Below, in pieces: positions 27,821 through 36,441 of a stretch of DNA of 64,000 nt. The notes under the pieces are model-generated. The model saw nothing but the letters and a program-made list of their open reading frames with translations. It was not told the origin of the DNA and did no database searches. A program made the position numbers and the translations under genes. The stretch comes from Tropicibacter oceani (GTDB lineage Bacteria; Pseudomonadota; Alphaproteobacteria; Rhodobacterales; Rhodobacteraceae): positions 1,116,001-1,180,000 of the forward strand of contig NZ_CP124616.1 in assembly GCF_029958925.1 (NCBI RefSeq). Reading direction: 5' to 3'. Numbering within the stretch: the stretch's first letter is position 1; every line of letters starts with the position of its first letter.

Positions 27821-28414
27821 ATGAGCAAGTGGCTTCGCGCATTGGTGATTGTCCTTCTGGCCGCGTCCTGCGGGGGCGGCGGCCGGCCGGGACAAGCACC
27901 GCGCAATCTGGATAACGCCTGTTCGATACTCGAACAGCGCCGTGGGTACTATCAGGCCTTCCGTGCGGCCGAACGCAAATGGGGCGTTCCGGTTCACGTG
28001 CAGATGGCGACGATCTATCAGGAAAGCAAATTCATCTCGGACGCGCGCACCCCGCTGAAGTTTTCGCTGGGTGTGATCCCGATGGGGCGGCAAAGCTCGG
28101 CCTTTGGGTACAGCCAGGCGCTGGACGGGACGTGGAAGGAATACCTTGTCTCGACTGGCAACCGCCGTGCGCGCCGGGACGACATCCGCGATGCGACGGA
28201 TTTCATGGGCTGGTACATGAAGCAATCGCGCGATCAGCTGGGCATCCCGCTGTCGGACGCGCGCCGTCACTACCTGGCCTATCACGAAGGCCGCACCGGC
28301 TATCGCAACGGCACCTACAACAACAAGGCGTGGTTGATGCGCGTTGCCGCCGAGGTGGGTGAACGTTCGCGCACGTATTCGGCGCAACTGGCCAACTGCC
28401 GCGCCGCAAGGTGA
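27821..28414 (+). CDS. Lytic transglycosylase-like (SLT-fold) lipoprotein
   Basis: The protein has 197 residues with a lipoprotein signal ('LVIVLLAASC', Cys about residue 17). The mature protein contains 'AAERKWGVPVHVQMATIYQESKFISDA' (the SLT-type helix with catalytic Glu), then 'AFGYSQALDGTWKEYL' and 'HYLAYHEGRTGYRNGTYNNKAWL'. These match uncharacterised SLT-domain lipoproteins and suggest peptidoglycan cleavage at the outer membrane. The start at 27821 has a CGAGAGG sequence upstream. Confidence 0.85.
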   Translation: MSKWLRALVIVLLAASCGGGGRPGQAPRNLDNACSILEQRRGYYQAFRAAERKWGVPVHVQMATIYQESKFISDARTPLKFSLGVIPMGRQSSAFGYSQALDGTWKEYLVSTGNRRARRDDIRDATDFMGWYMKQSRDQLGIPLSDARRHYLAYHEGRTGYRNGTYNNKAWLMRVAAEVGERSRTYSAQLANCRAAR

Positions 28415-28421
28415 CGGCAAG

Positions 28422-28444
28422 CGCCGGGGCGCATGACCCCGGCG
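28422..28444. terminator. GC stem-loop after the lipoprotein gene
   Basis: Arms CGCCGGGG (28422-28429) and CCCCGGCG (28437-28444), between convergent genes, without a T-run. Confidence 0.4.
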
Positions 28445-28470
28445 AGGGCCGCCTGTCGGGTCAGATCAGG

Positions 28471-29712
28471 TCACGTCGCTGACCGGGCGGCGGCCTTGGG
28501 CGGGTTGATCGCGATGCCCGCGCGGGTCAGGCTGATCCGGTCGCCTTGTTCCAGCAGCGGGGCATAATGGGCGGCGAGGCTGCGCCGCATGCTGTCTGCC
28601 GGCACGGTCCAGCATTCGGGCACATGGCAGGTGAACCATTCGGCAAACAGCCCGCTGGCCACCTTTGCAAAGCGGCTGCGCTGGGCGTTGATCTCGGCAT
28701 CGGCACCGGGGTTGCCGCTGTCCGTCGGGGTTGTGATATCCGTGCAGAACTGCAGCAGCCTGTTGACGGTTGCAGGATCGCCCGCCTCGGCCCTCGCGAT
28801 GTCGCACAGACCCTGCGCCAGCAGCGCGGCGTCGGCCAGGAACAGCGTGCCGGGATCGCGGGTCATCACACCCATGTAAAAGGCGGCGTAGGCGGCGGCG
28901 CCGGTGTCCGGCGTGGCCACCATGGTGCGCCGCGCCTCAAGCTCCAGCATTTCGTAGTCGCCGCGCTGCCCCGGCAGCAGATGAAAGGCGTGCTCTTTCA
29001 TCAGGTCCCAGTCTGTCGGCGCCTCCTCCAACGCCTGGGCAAAGCGGTCGTGGATCAGCGTGTCAGCGCCCGGGACTTCGCAGGCCACACGATGCGCCAC
29101 CATCGTCAGAAAACCCGACCCGGGCGCCTTGGCGTGCCATTCCGTCAGGATCTCGTTGGCGCGGGCGAGGTGCAGGTCGTGGCCATCCGCGCCGGTGTCA
29201 TCATCCACCGGGGTCAGGTCCTGGCGCACCCGCGCCATTTCCAGATGTGCCAGCGTCAGGATCGCGCCCAGGTGGTGATCGTCCGGGCGCAGCGCATAGG
29301 CCAGCTCCAGCCGTTCCAGCTCGTCATACAGAATGGCGCTGACAGGCAAGGCCGCGCCGCCGCCAAGCTGCGCAACCCAATCGGCCTGCGCCCCGCGGGT
29401 CCCGCGCGCGGCGCAACGGGTCAACACCTTGCCACAGCTTTTGCCGCTCTCGGCGTCCAGGTCGGCCATCAGGCGGTGCAAACCATCCCAATCCGCGCCC
29501 TCGGACAGCTGGCGGGCACGGCTTTCGATCCGGGCCTGATCGCAGATCTCGTCCAGATGGACGGTCTCGATCAGCAGCCGTTTGCCGGGCCTTGATGCCC
29601 TGCGCGCCCGGACCAGCCGGGTCAGGGGCGGCATCAGCCCGACAAGGGCGATGGCAACCCGGCGGCGCCAGCCCTTTTGAGGGCGCTCGATGCGGTGGGC
29701 ATGGGCGTGCAT
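28471..29712 (-). CDS. Hypothetical protein with N-terminal membrane segment
   Basis: The protein has 413 residues from the ATG at 29712 (GGGAGA 8 nt upstream; the frame goes to 29802). I do not recognise the family. After a short His/Arg-rich start there is a hydrophobic segment ('VAIALVGLMPPLTRLV') and then helical, TPR-like sequence ('LELAYALRPDDHHLGAILTLAHLEMARV', 'GAAAYAAFYMGVMTRDPGTLFLADAAL'). Several cysteines are present. It is divergent from pheS. Function unknown. Confidence 0.72.
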   Translation of the reverse strand: MHAHAHRIERPQKGWRRRVAIALVGLMPPLTRLVRARRASRPGKRLLIETVHLDEICDQARIESRARQLSEGADWDGLHRLMADLDAESGKSCGKVLTRCAARGTRGAQADWVAQLGGGAALPVSAILYDELERLELAYALRPDDHHLGAILTLAHLEMARVRQDLTPVDDDTGADGHDLHLARANEILTEWHAKAPGSGFLTMVAHRVACEVPGADTLIHDRFAQALEEAPTDWDLMKEHAFHLLPGQRGDYEMLELEARRTMVATPDTGAAAYAAFYMGVMTRDPGTLFLADAALLAQGLCDIARAEAGDPATVNRLLQFCTDITTPTDSGNPGADAEINAQRSRFAKVASGLFAEWFTCHVPECWTVPADSMRRSLAAHYAPLLEQGDRISLTRAGIAINPPKAAARSAT

Positions 29713-29732
29713 TCGGGGTCTCCCGGGATGTG

Positions 29733-29759
29733 ACCTTTGGGTCAGTACAGGCCAAAGGT
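29733..29759. promoter_or_regulatory. 8-bp inverted repeat in the divergent gap before pheS
   Basis: ACCTTTGG (29733-29740) and CCAAAGGT (29752-29759) form a perfect inverted repeat with an 11-nt spacer, between the divergent starts of the 413-residue gene and pheS. It may be an operator or part of a leader hairpin. Confidence 0.35.
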
Positions 29760-29883
29760 TTGTGGCGCAAATGCGCAGGCGCTGTGGAAACTCTGTATCC
29801 ATTGGCCGTGCCTTGGCTGCACCCCTGCTTGCATTCCCCTACTTCTGTGGTAACTCCCCTTCGATCCCATCCGGAGAGGCCCC

Positions 29884-30957
29884 ATGCAAGAGCTGCGCGA
29901 CAAGTATATCACCGCAATCGGCGAAGCCGCTGATGAAAACGCCCTTGAGGCCCTTCGCCTTGCCGCCGTCGGCAAGAAGGGCGAGATCAGCCTGCAAATG
30001 CGCGAGCTGGGCAAGATGACGCCCGAGCAGCGCCAGACAGCCGGTCCCGCCCTGAACGCGCTCAAGGATGAAATCAACGCCGCGCTGGCCGCGAAAAAGG
30101 CCGCGTTGGGCGATGCCGCCCTGAATGAACGGCTGCAGGCCGAATGGCTGGACGTCACCCTGCCACCGCGCCCCATGCGCCAAGGCAGCATTCATCCGGT
30201 CAGCCAGGTCATGGAAGAGGCGACGGCGATCTTTGCCGACATGGGCTTTGCCGTGGCCGAAGGGCCGCAGGTCGACAGCGATTGGTACAACTTTGACGCT
30301 CTGAACATCCCCGGCCACCACCCCGCGCGGGCGGAAATGGACACCTTTTACATGCACCGCGCCGAGGGCGACAACCGTCCGCCCCATGTGCTGCGCACCC
30401 ACACCAGCCCGGTGCAGATCCGCCATATGGAGGGCAACGGCGCCCCCTGCCGCATCATCGCGCCGGGCCGTGTGTACCGCGCTGACTATGACCAGACCCA
30501 CACGCCGATGTTCAACCAGATCGAAGGCCTTGCCATCGACAAGGACATCTCGATGGCGAACCTCAAGTGGGTTTTGGAGGAATTCTTTGCCGCCTTCTTC
30601 GAGATCGACGGCATCAAGACCCGTTTCCGCGCCTCGCACTTCCCCTTCACGGAACCCTCGGCCGAGGTGGATATCCAGTGCAGCTGGGTCGACGGTCAGC
30701 TGAAGATCGGCGAAGGCGACGGCTGGCTCGAAGTGCTGGGGTCCGGCATGGTGCACCCCAAGGTGCTGTCGGCCGCTGGCGTCGATCCGAACGAATGGCA
30801 GGGCTTTGCATTCGGCATGGGCATCGACCGCATCGCCATGCTGAAATACGGCATCCCCGATTTGCGGGCCTTCTTCGATTCAGACCTGCGCTGGCTGAAA
30901 CACTACGGTTTCGCCGCCTTGGACGTGCCGACGCTGCATGGTGGCCTGTCCCGCTAA
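29884..30957 (+). CDS. pheS: Phenylalanyl-tRNA synthetase alpha subunit
   Basis: Catalytic alpha chain of the (alpha-beta)2 class II enzyme, 357 residues. Class II motifs: '[27 protein letters not shown]' (motif 1 region), '[14 protein letters not shown]' (motif 2) and '[22 protein letters not shown]' (motif 3). A coiled N-terminal arm for tRNA binding precedes it. It is followed 36 bp later by pheT. Confidence 0.98.
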   Translation: MQELRDKYITAIGEAADENALEALRLAAVGKKGEISLQMRELGKMTPEQRQTAGPALNALKDEINAALAAKKAALGDAALNERLQAEWLDVTLPPRPMRQGSIHPVSQVMEEATAIFADMGFAVAEGPQVDSDWYNFDALNIPGHHPARAEMDTFYMHRAEGDNRPPHVLRTHTSPVQIRHMEGNGAPCRIIAPGRVYRADYDQTHTPMFNQIEGLAIDKDISMANLKWVLEEFFAAFFEIDGIKTRFRASHFPFTEPSAEVDIQCSWVDGQLKIGEGDGWLEVLGSGMVHPKVLSAAGVDPNEWQGFAFGMGIDRIAMLKYGIPDLRAFFDSDLRWLKHYGFAALDVPTLHGGLSR

Positions 30958-30993
30958 GCCTGACCTGATACATTTCCCCAAAGGGGCGACACG

Positions 30994-33396
30994 ATGAAAT
31001 TCACGCTTTCCTGGCTCAAAGAGCACCTCGATACCACCGCTTCGGTTGATGAAATCTCCGAGGCGCTGACCGACCTCGGGCTTGAGGTTGAGGGCATCGA
31101 AAACCCCGCCGCCAAGCTGTCGGCCTTTACGCTGGCCAAGGTGGTTCATGCCGAACAGCACCCCGATGCGGATCGGCTGCGCGTCTGCAAGGTGCTGACC
31201 GATGAGGGCGAAAAACAGATCGTGTGCGGCGCGCCCAATGCCCGGACCGGTATCACCGTGGTGCTGGCCAAACCGGGCGACTATGTCCCCGGCATCGACG
31301 TGACGCTGTCGGTCGGCAACATCCGCGGCGTCGAAAGCCACGGCATGATGGCCAGCGAACGCGAACTCGAACTGTCGGACGAACACGACGGCATCATCGA
31401 ATTGCCCTCGGGCGAGGTGGGTCAAAAGTTCACCGACTGGCTGGCGCAGAACGATCCCGCCAAGGTCGATCCGGTGATCGAGATCGCCATCACCCCCAAC
31501 CGCCCCGATGCGCTGGGCGTGCATGGCATCGCACGCGATCTGGCGGCGCGGGGTCTGGGCACGCTCAAGCCGCTGAAGACCGATCAGGTCGACGGCGAAT
31601 TTGCCTGCCCGATCAGCGTTACAATCGACGAAGACACCCAAGGCGAAGGCGGCTGCCACGTGTTCGCGGGTCGTCTTATCCGCGGTGTGCAAAACGGCCC
31701 CAGCCCGCAGTGGCTTCAGGACCGGTTGCGCGCGATTGGCCTGCGCCCGATTTCGAAACTGGTGGATATCACCAACTTCTTCACCTTTGACCGCAACCGC
31801 CCCCTGCACGTCTTTGATGCCGACAAGGTGAATGGCAACCTGCGCGTCCACCGCGCCAAATCAGGCGAAACGCTGGTTGGTCTGAACGAGAAGACCTATA
31901 CCTTTGCCGACGGGCAGGTGGTGATTTCGGACGACAGCGCCATCGAATCCATCGGCGGCATCATGGGCGGGCTGGACTCCGGGTGCACCGAAGAGACGGT
32001 CAACGTCTTCCTTGAAAGCGCCTATTGGGACAACGTCCAGATCGCCACCACGGGCCGCGCGCTGAAGATCAACTCGGACGCACGCTATCGCAACGAACGC
32101 GGCATCGACCCGGGTTACAACATGCAGGCGATCGAAGACGCGACACAGATGATCCTTGATCTCTGCGGCGGCACGCCGTCCAAGGTGACCGTTGCGGGCG
32201 CCGTGCCGGACGTGTCGCGCGCCTATAAACTGGATGCCAAGCGGGTGATTTCGCTGGTCGGGATGGAGATCCCGGAATCCGAACAGCGCCAGACGCTGAC
32301 CGCGCTGGGCTTCAAGATGACCGGTGACATGGCCAACGTGCCGTCCTGGCGCCCCGATGTGCTGGGCGAGGCGGACCTGGTCGAAGAGGTGGCGCGCATT
32401 GCTTCGTTGACCAAGCTGCAGGGCAAACCGCTGCCGCGCATGACCACGGGCGTGCCGCGCCCGATCCTGTCGCCAATCCAGAAACGCGAACAGATCGCGC
32501 GGCGGACCATGGCGGCGCTCGGCTACAACGAATGCGTGACCTACAGCTTTATCGACAGCGCCTCGGCGGCGCTGTTCGGGGGCGGGCAGGATGCGACAAT
32601 GCTGGCCAACCCGATCAGCAGCGAGATGAGCCACCTGCGCCCCGCTTTGCTGCCCGGTCTGTTGCAGGCGGCGGCCCGCAACCAGGCGCGCGGTTTCATG
32701 GACCTTGCGCTGTTTGAAATCGGCGCCGCCTTTTCCGGCGGCGAGCCGGGGGAACAGCATTTGCAGGCGGCGGGTCTTTTGGTTGGCAACACCGGCCCCA
32801 AGGACGTGCACGGCGCGTCGCGCCCCGTCGATCTGTTCGACGCCAAGGCGGATGTCGAGGCGGTGCTGTCCGCCATCGGCGCCCCGGCAAAGATGCAGGT
32901 GATGCGCAACGGGCCGGACTGGTGGCACCCGGGGCGGCACGGCGTACTGTGCCTTGGCCCGAAAAAGGTGCTGGCGGTATTCGGCGAAGTGCACCCCAAG
33001 GTGCTGCGCGAAATGGGCGTCAAGGGCCCGGCGGTGGCCTATACCCTGTGGCCTGCGGAAATCCCGCTGCCGCGCAAAACCGTGGCGACACGCAGCGCGC
33101 TGGCGATCAGCGACCTGCAACCGGTCGAGCGCGATTTTGCCTTTGTCGTGGATGCGTGCGTTCAGGCGCTGGATCTGGTCAATGCCGCGGCCGGGGCCGA
33201 CAAGGCGCTGATCGAAAGCGTGCGGGTCTTTGACGAATTCATCGGCGGATCGCTGGGCGAGGGCAAGAAATCCCTTGCCATCACGGTGCGCATGCAGCCC
33301 ACGGACAAGACCCTGAAGGAAAAGGATATCGAGGCGGTCGGGGCCAAGATCGTCGAAAAGGTCAGCAAGGCGACCGGCGGCGTGTTGCGCGGCTGA
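30994..33396 (+). CDS. pheT: Phenylalanyl-tRNA synthetase beta subunit
   Basis: The beta subunit, 800 residues, carries the tRNA-binding EMAPII-like domain (about 40-150, 'VVHAEQHPDADRLRVCKVLT'), the B3/B4 editing domain, B5 ('RVISLVGMEIPESEQRQTLTALGF') and the C-terminal FDX-ACB anticodon-binding domain ('VERDFAFVVDACVQALDLV', 'SLAITVRMQPTDKTLKEKDI'). It ends next to an intrinsic hairpin. Confidence 0.98.
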   Translation: MKFTLSWLKEHLDTTASVDEISEALTDLGLEVEGIENPAAKLSAFTLAKVVHAEQHPDADRLRVCKVLTDEGEKQIVCGAPNARTGITVVLAKPGDYVPGIDVTLSVGNIRGVESHGMMASERELELSDEHDGIIELPSGEVGQKFTDWLAQNDPAKVDPVIEIAITPNRPDALGVHGIARDLAARGLGTLKPLKTDQVDGEFACPISVTIDEDTQGEGGCHVFAGRLIRGVQNGPSPQWLQDRLRAIGLRPISKLVDITNFFTFDRNRPLHVFDADKVNGNLRVHRAKSGETLVGLNEKTYTFADGQVVISDDSAIESIGGIMGGLDSGCTEETVNVFLESAYWDNVQIATTGRALKINSDARYRNERGIDPGYNMQAIEDATQMILDLCGGTPSKVTVAGAVPDVSRAYKLDAKRVISLVGMEIPESEQRQTLTALGFKMTGDMANVPSWRPDVLGEADLVEEVARIASLTKLQGKPLPRMTTGVPRPILSPIQKREQIARRTMAALGYNECVTYSFIDSASAALFGGGQDATMLANPISSEMSHLRPALLPGLLQAAARNQARGFMDLALFEIGAAFSGGEPGEQHLQAAGLLVGNTGPKDVHGASRPVDLFDAKADVEAVLSAIGAPAKMQVMRNGPDWWHPGRHGVLCLGPKKVLAVFGEVHPKVLREMGVKGPAVAYTLWPAEIPLPRKTVATRSALAISDLQPVERDFAFVVDACVQALDLVNAAAGADKALIESVRVFDEFIGGSLGEGKKSLAITVRMQPTDKTLKEKDIEAVGAKIVEKVSKATGGVLRG

Positions 33397-33402
33397 CGTC
33401 CG

Positions 33403-33426
33403 AAAAAGGCGGGGCATAACCCCGCC
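33403..33426 (-). terminator. GC hairpin with minus-strand T-run after pheT
   Basis: Arms GGCGGGG (33408-33414) and CCCCGCC (33420-33426). On the minus strand TTTTT follows, so it can terminate the convergent EF-hand gene; for pheT it is only a stem. Confidence 0.55.
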
Positions 33427-33442
33427 CTACGGTATCAAGGTG

Positions 33443-33472
33443 AAAGGCCCCGGCGGATCGCGCGGGGCCTTT
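33443..33472. terminator. Hairpin between pheT and the EF-hand gene
   Basis: Perfect 9-bp arms AAAGGCCCC (33443-33451) and GGGGCCTTT (33464-33472). The short T-runs on both sides suggest a bidirectional terminator for the convergent genes. Confidence 0.58.
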
Positions 33473-33480
33473 GCTTTGTC

Positions 33481-33963
33481 TCAGTTGCCGACCTTCTTGC
33501 CGTGGCCCTGACCGCCGCCCATCATGCCGCGACGCATGGCGAAATCCGCCGTGGTGATCACGCCGTCCTTGTCCAGGTCCATCTCGGCGATCCAGACCTG
33601 GGCCTGACCGATGAATTCCTCGCGGCTGACCTTGCCGTCGCCGTCCACGTCATTCAGCGCCTTTTCCATGCCCTCGGCGGCGTTCTTCATGTTACCCTGA
33701 CCATGGCCGCCGGGTTCGTTCGCCATGTCGAGGGCGCGGGCCTCGTCGAACAGGGCGTATTCTTCGTCGTTCAGAAATCCGTCTTCGTCGGAGTCGAAGG
33801 TGGTAAAGACGTCGCCGCGGCGTTCGACCGCCTCTTCGAGCGAGACCGAGCCGTTGCCGTCGAGATCCCAGTTTTCGACGAAATGCGCACCGGGCTGCCC
33901 GGCCTGGGCAAAGGCGATGGCAGGGGTCGAGGCAAGCAGCAGGGCGAGAGCGAGATTTTTCAT
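33481..33963 (-). CDS. Secreted EF-hand calcium-binding protein
   Basis: The protein has 160 residues. It has a signal peptide ('MKNLALALLLASTPAIAFAQA') and four EF-hand loops: 'DLDGNGSVSLEE', 'DSDEDGFLNDEE', 'DVDGDGKVSREE' and 'DLDKDGVITTAD'. All have the canonical acidic and Gly positions, so the protein should bind up to four Ca2+. Between loops is a Met/Gly/His-rich linker. The role in the periplasm is unknown. The start is taken at 33963; an ATG 12 bp upstream is possible. Confidence 0.9.
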   Translation of the reverse strand: MKNLALALLLASTPAIAFAQAGQPGAHFVENWDLDGNGSVSLEEAVERRGDVFTTFDSDEDGFLNDEEYALFDEARALDMANEPGGHGQGNMKNAAEGMEKALNDVDGDGKVSREEFIGQAQVWIAEMDLDKDGVITTADFAMRRGMMGGGQGHGKKVGN

Positions 33964-34078
33964 GTCATGTTCCATATATTCCGTTTTTCACATATATTAA
34001 ACGGACGGTCCCGGACCGTCCGTCGTGACAGGATGCCGCAGGGGGTTTTGCGGACTAAGGGTTTGGAAAATCGCCGTT

Positions 34079-34411
34079 TCAGGCAGCCTCGTCGTAGGCG
34101 GCGAGCGCCTTGGACGCATACATCAAGCCGGGTCCGCCGGACATCTGGATCGCGGTGCCCAGGGCCTCGACGATCTCGGCGCGGGTGACACCGGCGCGCA
34201 GGCAGGCGCCGACATGGCTGATGATGCAATCCTCGCAGCGCAGGGCCACCGCGATGCCAAGGGCGATCAGTTCCTTTTGCTTGTGCGTCAGGGCGCCATC
34301 GGCGCTGGCGGCCTGTTCCATCTGCACAAAGCCACCGAAAGTGTCGGGAATGGCCTTGCGCAATTCGCGCAGGTTGTTGCGGGTTTCGGCGAATTTTTCC
34401 TTGAAGGACAT
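34079..34411 (-). CDS. Carboxymuconolactone decarboxylase (AhpD-like) family protein
   Basis: A 110-residue CMD-fold protein with the CxxC redox motif in 'RCEDCIISHVGACLRAG' and a His two residues later, the pattern of AhpD-like alkylhydroperoxidases. The rest, 'FGGFVQMEQAASADGALTHKQKELIALGIAVAL', is typical. A good AGGAG ribosome site precedes the start. The role is probably peroxide or thiol chemistry; the substrate is not known. Confidence 0.9.
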   Translation of the reverse strand: MSFKEKFAETRNNLRELRKAIPDTFGGFVQMEQAASADGALTHKQKELIALGIAVALRCEDCIISHVGACLRAGVTRAEIVEALGTAIQMSGGPGLMYASKALAAYDEAA

Positions 34412-34484
34412 ATCATGCTCCTGAGATGTGATTGAGGTCTCAAGACCATGGACGCCGCGGCGCGGCTTTGAGGTGGATCAAACG

Positions 34485-34541
34485 GGGGGCTTTGCCCCCG
34501 CGCCTGCGGCGCTCCCCCAGAGTATTTTGGCCAAGAAGAAG
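34485..34541 (+). repeat. GC-hairpin/AGTATTTT intergenic element
   Basis: Two adjacent hairpins, GGGGGC/GCCCCC and GCGCC/GGCGC, then CTCCCCCAGAGTATTTTGG and CCAAGAAGAAG. It is the clearest copy of the family, between the CMD gene and the mcd terminator. Confidence 0.65.
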
Positions 34542-34552
34542 CCATGGGACAG

Positions 34553-34580
34553 CAAAAAGCCCCGCCGGTTGGGGCGGGGC
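34553..34580 (-). terminator. Rho-independent terminator of mcd
   Basis: Arms GCCCCGCC (34559-34566) and GGCGGGGC (34573-34580) with a 6-nt loop. On the minus strand TTTTT follows directly. It lies 29 bp past the mcd stop. Confidence 0.82.
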
Positions 34581-34608
34581 CTTGGGTTTTTGGGGTGGGC
34601 TGCTGTGC

Positions 34609-36294
34609 TTAGGCCAGAAGGCGGCGGGCGATGACCTGGGCCTGAATTTCGGCGGCACCTTCGAAGATGTTGAGGATGCGCGCGTCACACAGGATGCGGG
34701 ACACCGCGTATTCGAGGGCAAAGCCGTTGCCGCCGTGGATTTGAAGGGCGTTGTCGGCCGCGGCCCAGGCCACGCGCGCGCCCAGCAGCTTGGCCATGCC
34801 AGCCTCGAGGTCGCAGCGGCGGCCGTGGTCCTTTTCCCAGGCGCTGAAATAGGTCAGCTGGCGGGCGATCATGATTTCCACGGCCATCATCGCCAGTTTG
34901 CCCGACACACGCGGGAAGGCGATCAGGGATTTGCCGAACTGCTTGCGGTCCTGGGCGTATTTCATGCCTACGTCCAGCGCCGATTGCGCCACGCCGATCG
35001 CGCGTGCGGCGGTCTGGATGCGGGCGCTTTCGAAGGTTTCCATGAGCTGCTTGAAGCCCTTGCCTTCTTCGCCGCCCAGCAGGTTTTCACCTTTGACCTT
35101 GAAGCCGTCAAAGCCCAGTTCGTATTCCTTCATGCCGCGATAGCCGAGCACTTCGATTTCGCCGCCGGTCATGCCCTCGGTCGGGAAGGGGTTGGCGTCG
35201 TCGCCCGGGGTCTTTTCCGCCAGGAACATCGACAGGCCCTTGTAATCGCTGGTGTTCGGATCGGTCCGGGCCAGCAGGGTCATGACATGGGTGCGGGCGG
35301 CGTGGGTGATCCAGGTCTTGTTGCCGGTCACGGTGTAGTCGCCGTTCTCGTCCTTGACCGCGCGGGTGCGCAGCGACCCGAGATCGGACCCTGTGTTGGG
35401 TTCGGTAAAGACAGCGGTGGGCAGCTTTTCACCCGAGGCGAGCGCCGGCAGCCATTTCTGTTTCTGCTCTTCGGTGCCGCCTGCGATGATCAGTTCGGCC
35501 GCGATTTCCGAGCGCGTGCCCAGCGAGCCGACGCCGATATAGCCGCGCGACAGTTCTTCGGAGACGACGCACATCGAGGCCTTGGACAGGCCAAAGCCGC
35601 CGTATTCCTCGGGGATGGTCAGGCCAAAGACGCCCATTTCGGCCAGTTCCTCGATGACCTCCATCGGGATCAGTTCGTCTTTGAGGTGCCATTCGTGGGC
35701 AAAGGGTTCGACCTTGTCCACGGTATAGCGGCGGAACTGTTCGCGGATCATTTCCAGTTCTTCGTCGAGGCCGGTCTTGCCCACGGTGATCTCGGCGGAC
35801 TGTTCTTCCATCAGCTGCACCAGACGGGTGCGGGCGGCGGGGGAATTGGCCTCGGCGATCAGCTTGTTGATTTCGGCGGTGTCCAGCGCGGCGGCGTCAT
35901 CTGCCGTCAGGCCCAGATCGTGCAGGCGGATAATTTCGCCCTGGTTCATCAGGATGCCACCACGGATCTGGCCCAGGTATTCGCCGAATGCGATCTGGTG
36001 CAGCAGTTCCTCGACCTCGCCAAAGGTGCCTTCTGCCTGCATCTTGGTGGCCCAGTTCTGCATCTGGCGCAGCGATTCCAGGTAGGTGGCCAACCAGGCC
36101 AGCCCGTGCGCGGCGGTCTGGTTCGCCTCGAGCGCGGCACCGGACACGCGGCCGTCGACCGACACCATGTCGCGGACGCTGCTGCGTGCGGCTTCGAAGA
36201 CGTGTTCGACCGGGGCAACAGCCGCGCCGGTCAGGGCCAGAAGGTCAGGCAGAATTGCGCCCGCAAGGGTCATATCTTGTCCATCATGCGCCAT
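34609..36294 (-). CDS. mcd: Probable (2S)-methylsuccinyl-CoA dehydrogenase
   Basis: A flavin-dependent acyl-CoA dehydrogenase of 561 residues, longer than ordinary family members (about 380) because of a roughly 170-residue helical N-terminal extension, as in Mcd of the ethylmalonyl-CoA pathway. Mcd oxidises methylsuccinyl-CoA to mesaconyl-CoA. Seen: 'GLTIPEEYGGFGLS', 'FTEPNTGSDLGSLRTRAVKD', 'GNKTWITHAARTHVMTLLART', 'GARVAWAAADNALQIHGGNGFALEY' and 'RILNIFEGAAEIQ'. The start at 36294 has AAGGAC upstream. Assignment rests on length and sequence pattern; mcl1 of the same pathway is in this window. Confidence 0.78.
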   Translation of the reverse strand: MAHDGQDMTLAGAILPDLLALTGAAVAPVEHVFEAARSSVRDMVSVDGRVSGAALEANQTAAHGLAWLATYLESLRQMQNWATKMQAEGTFGEVEELLHQIAFGEYLGQIRGGILMNQGEIIRLHDLGLTADDAAALDTAEINKLIAEANSPAARTRLVQLMEEQSAEITVGKTGLDEELEMIREQFRRYTVDKVEPFAHEWHLKDELIPMEVIEELAEMGVFGLTIPEEYGGFGLSKASMCVVSEELSRGYIGVGSLGTRSEIAAELIIAGGTEEQKQKWLPALASGEKLPTAVFTEPNTGSDLGSLRTRAVKDENGDYTVTGNKTWITHAARTHVMTLLARTDPNTSDYKGLSMFLAEKTPGDDANPFPTEGMTGGEIEVLGYRGMKEYELGFDGFKVKGENLLGGEEGKGFKQLMETFESARIQTAARAIGVAQSALDVGMKYAQDRKQFGKSLIAFPRVSGKLAMMAVEIMIARQLTYFSAWEKDHGRRCDLEAGMAKLLGARVAWAAADNALQIHGGNGFALEYAVSRILCDARILNIFEGAAEIQAQVIARRLLA

Positions 36295-36346
36295 GATTCA
36301 TGTCCTTTTTCATTTTCCAAGGCTGGATAGCCATTTTGCAGGTGCA

Positions 36347-36394
36347 GCGCAACAAAAATACCCGTTGCTGCGGCGCTTTGTTCATTTGTTGCGC
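36347..36394. promoter_or_regulatory. 10-bp inverted repeat between mcd and the TauE-type gene
   Basis: GCGCAACAAA (36347-36356) and TTTGTTGCGC (36385-36394) are perfect inverted copies with 28 bp between them. The repeat starts 53 bp upstream of the mcd ATG, in a divergent gap, so it may be a regulator site for either gene. Confidence 0.5.
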
Positions 36395-36441
36395 ATTCGT
36401 TTTTTGCGGTGCGGCGGAAACAGGCATGCTAACAGACCGGC

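Noticed and set aside
34432-36330. Plus-strand frame of 632 codons opposite mcd
   Set aside because: Antisense shadow with low-complexity His/Gly/Arg composition.
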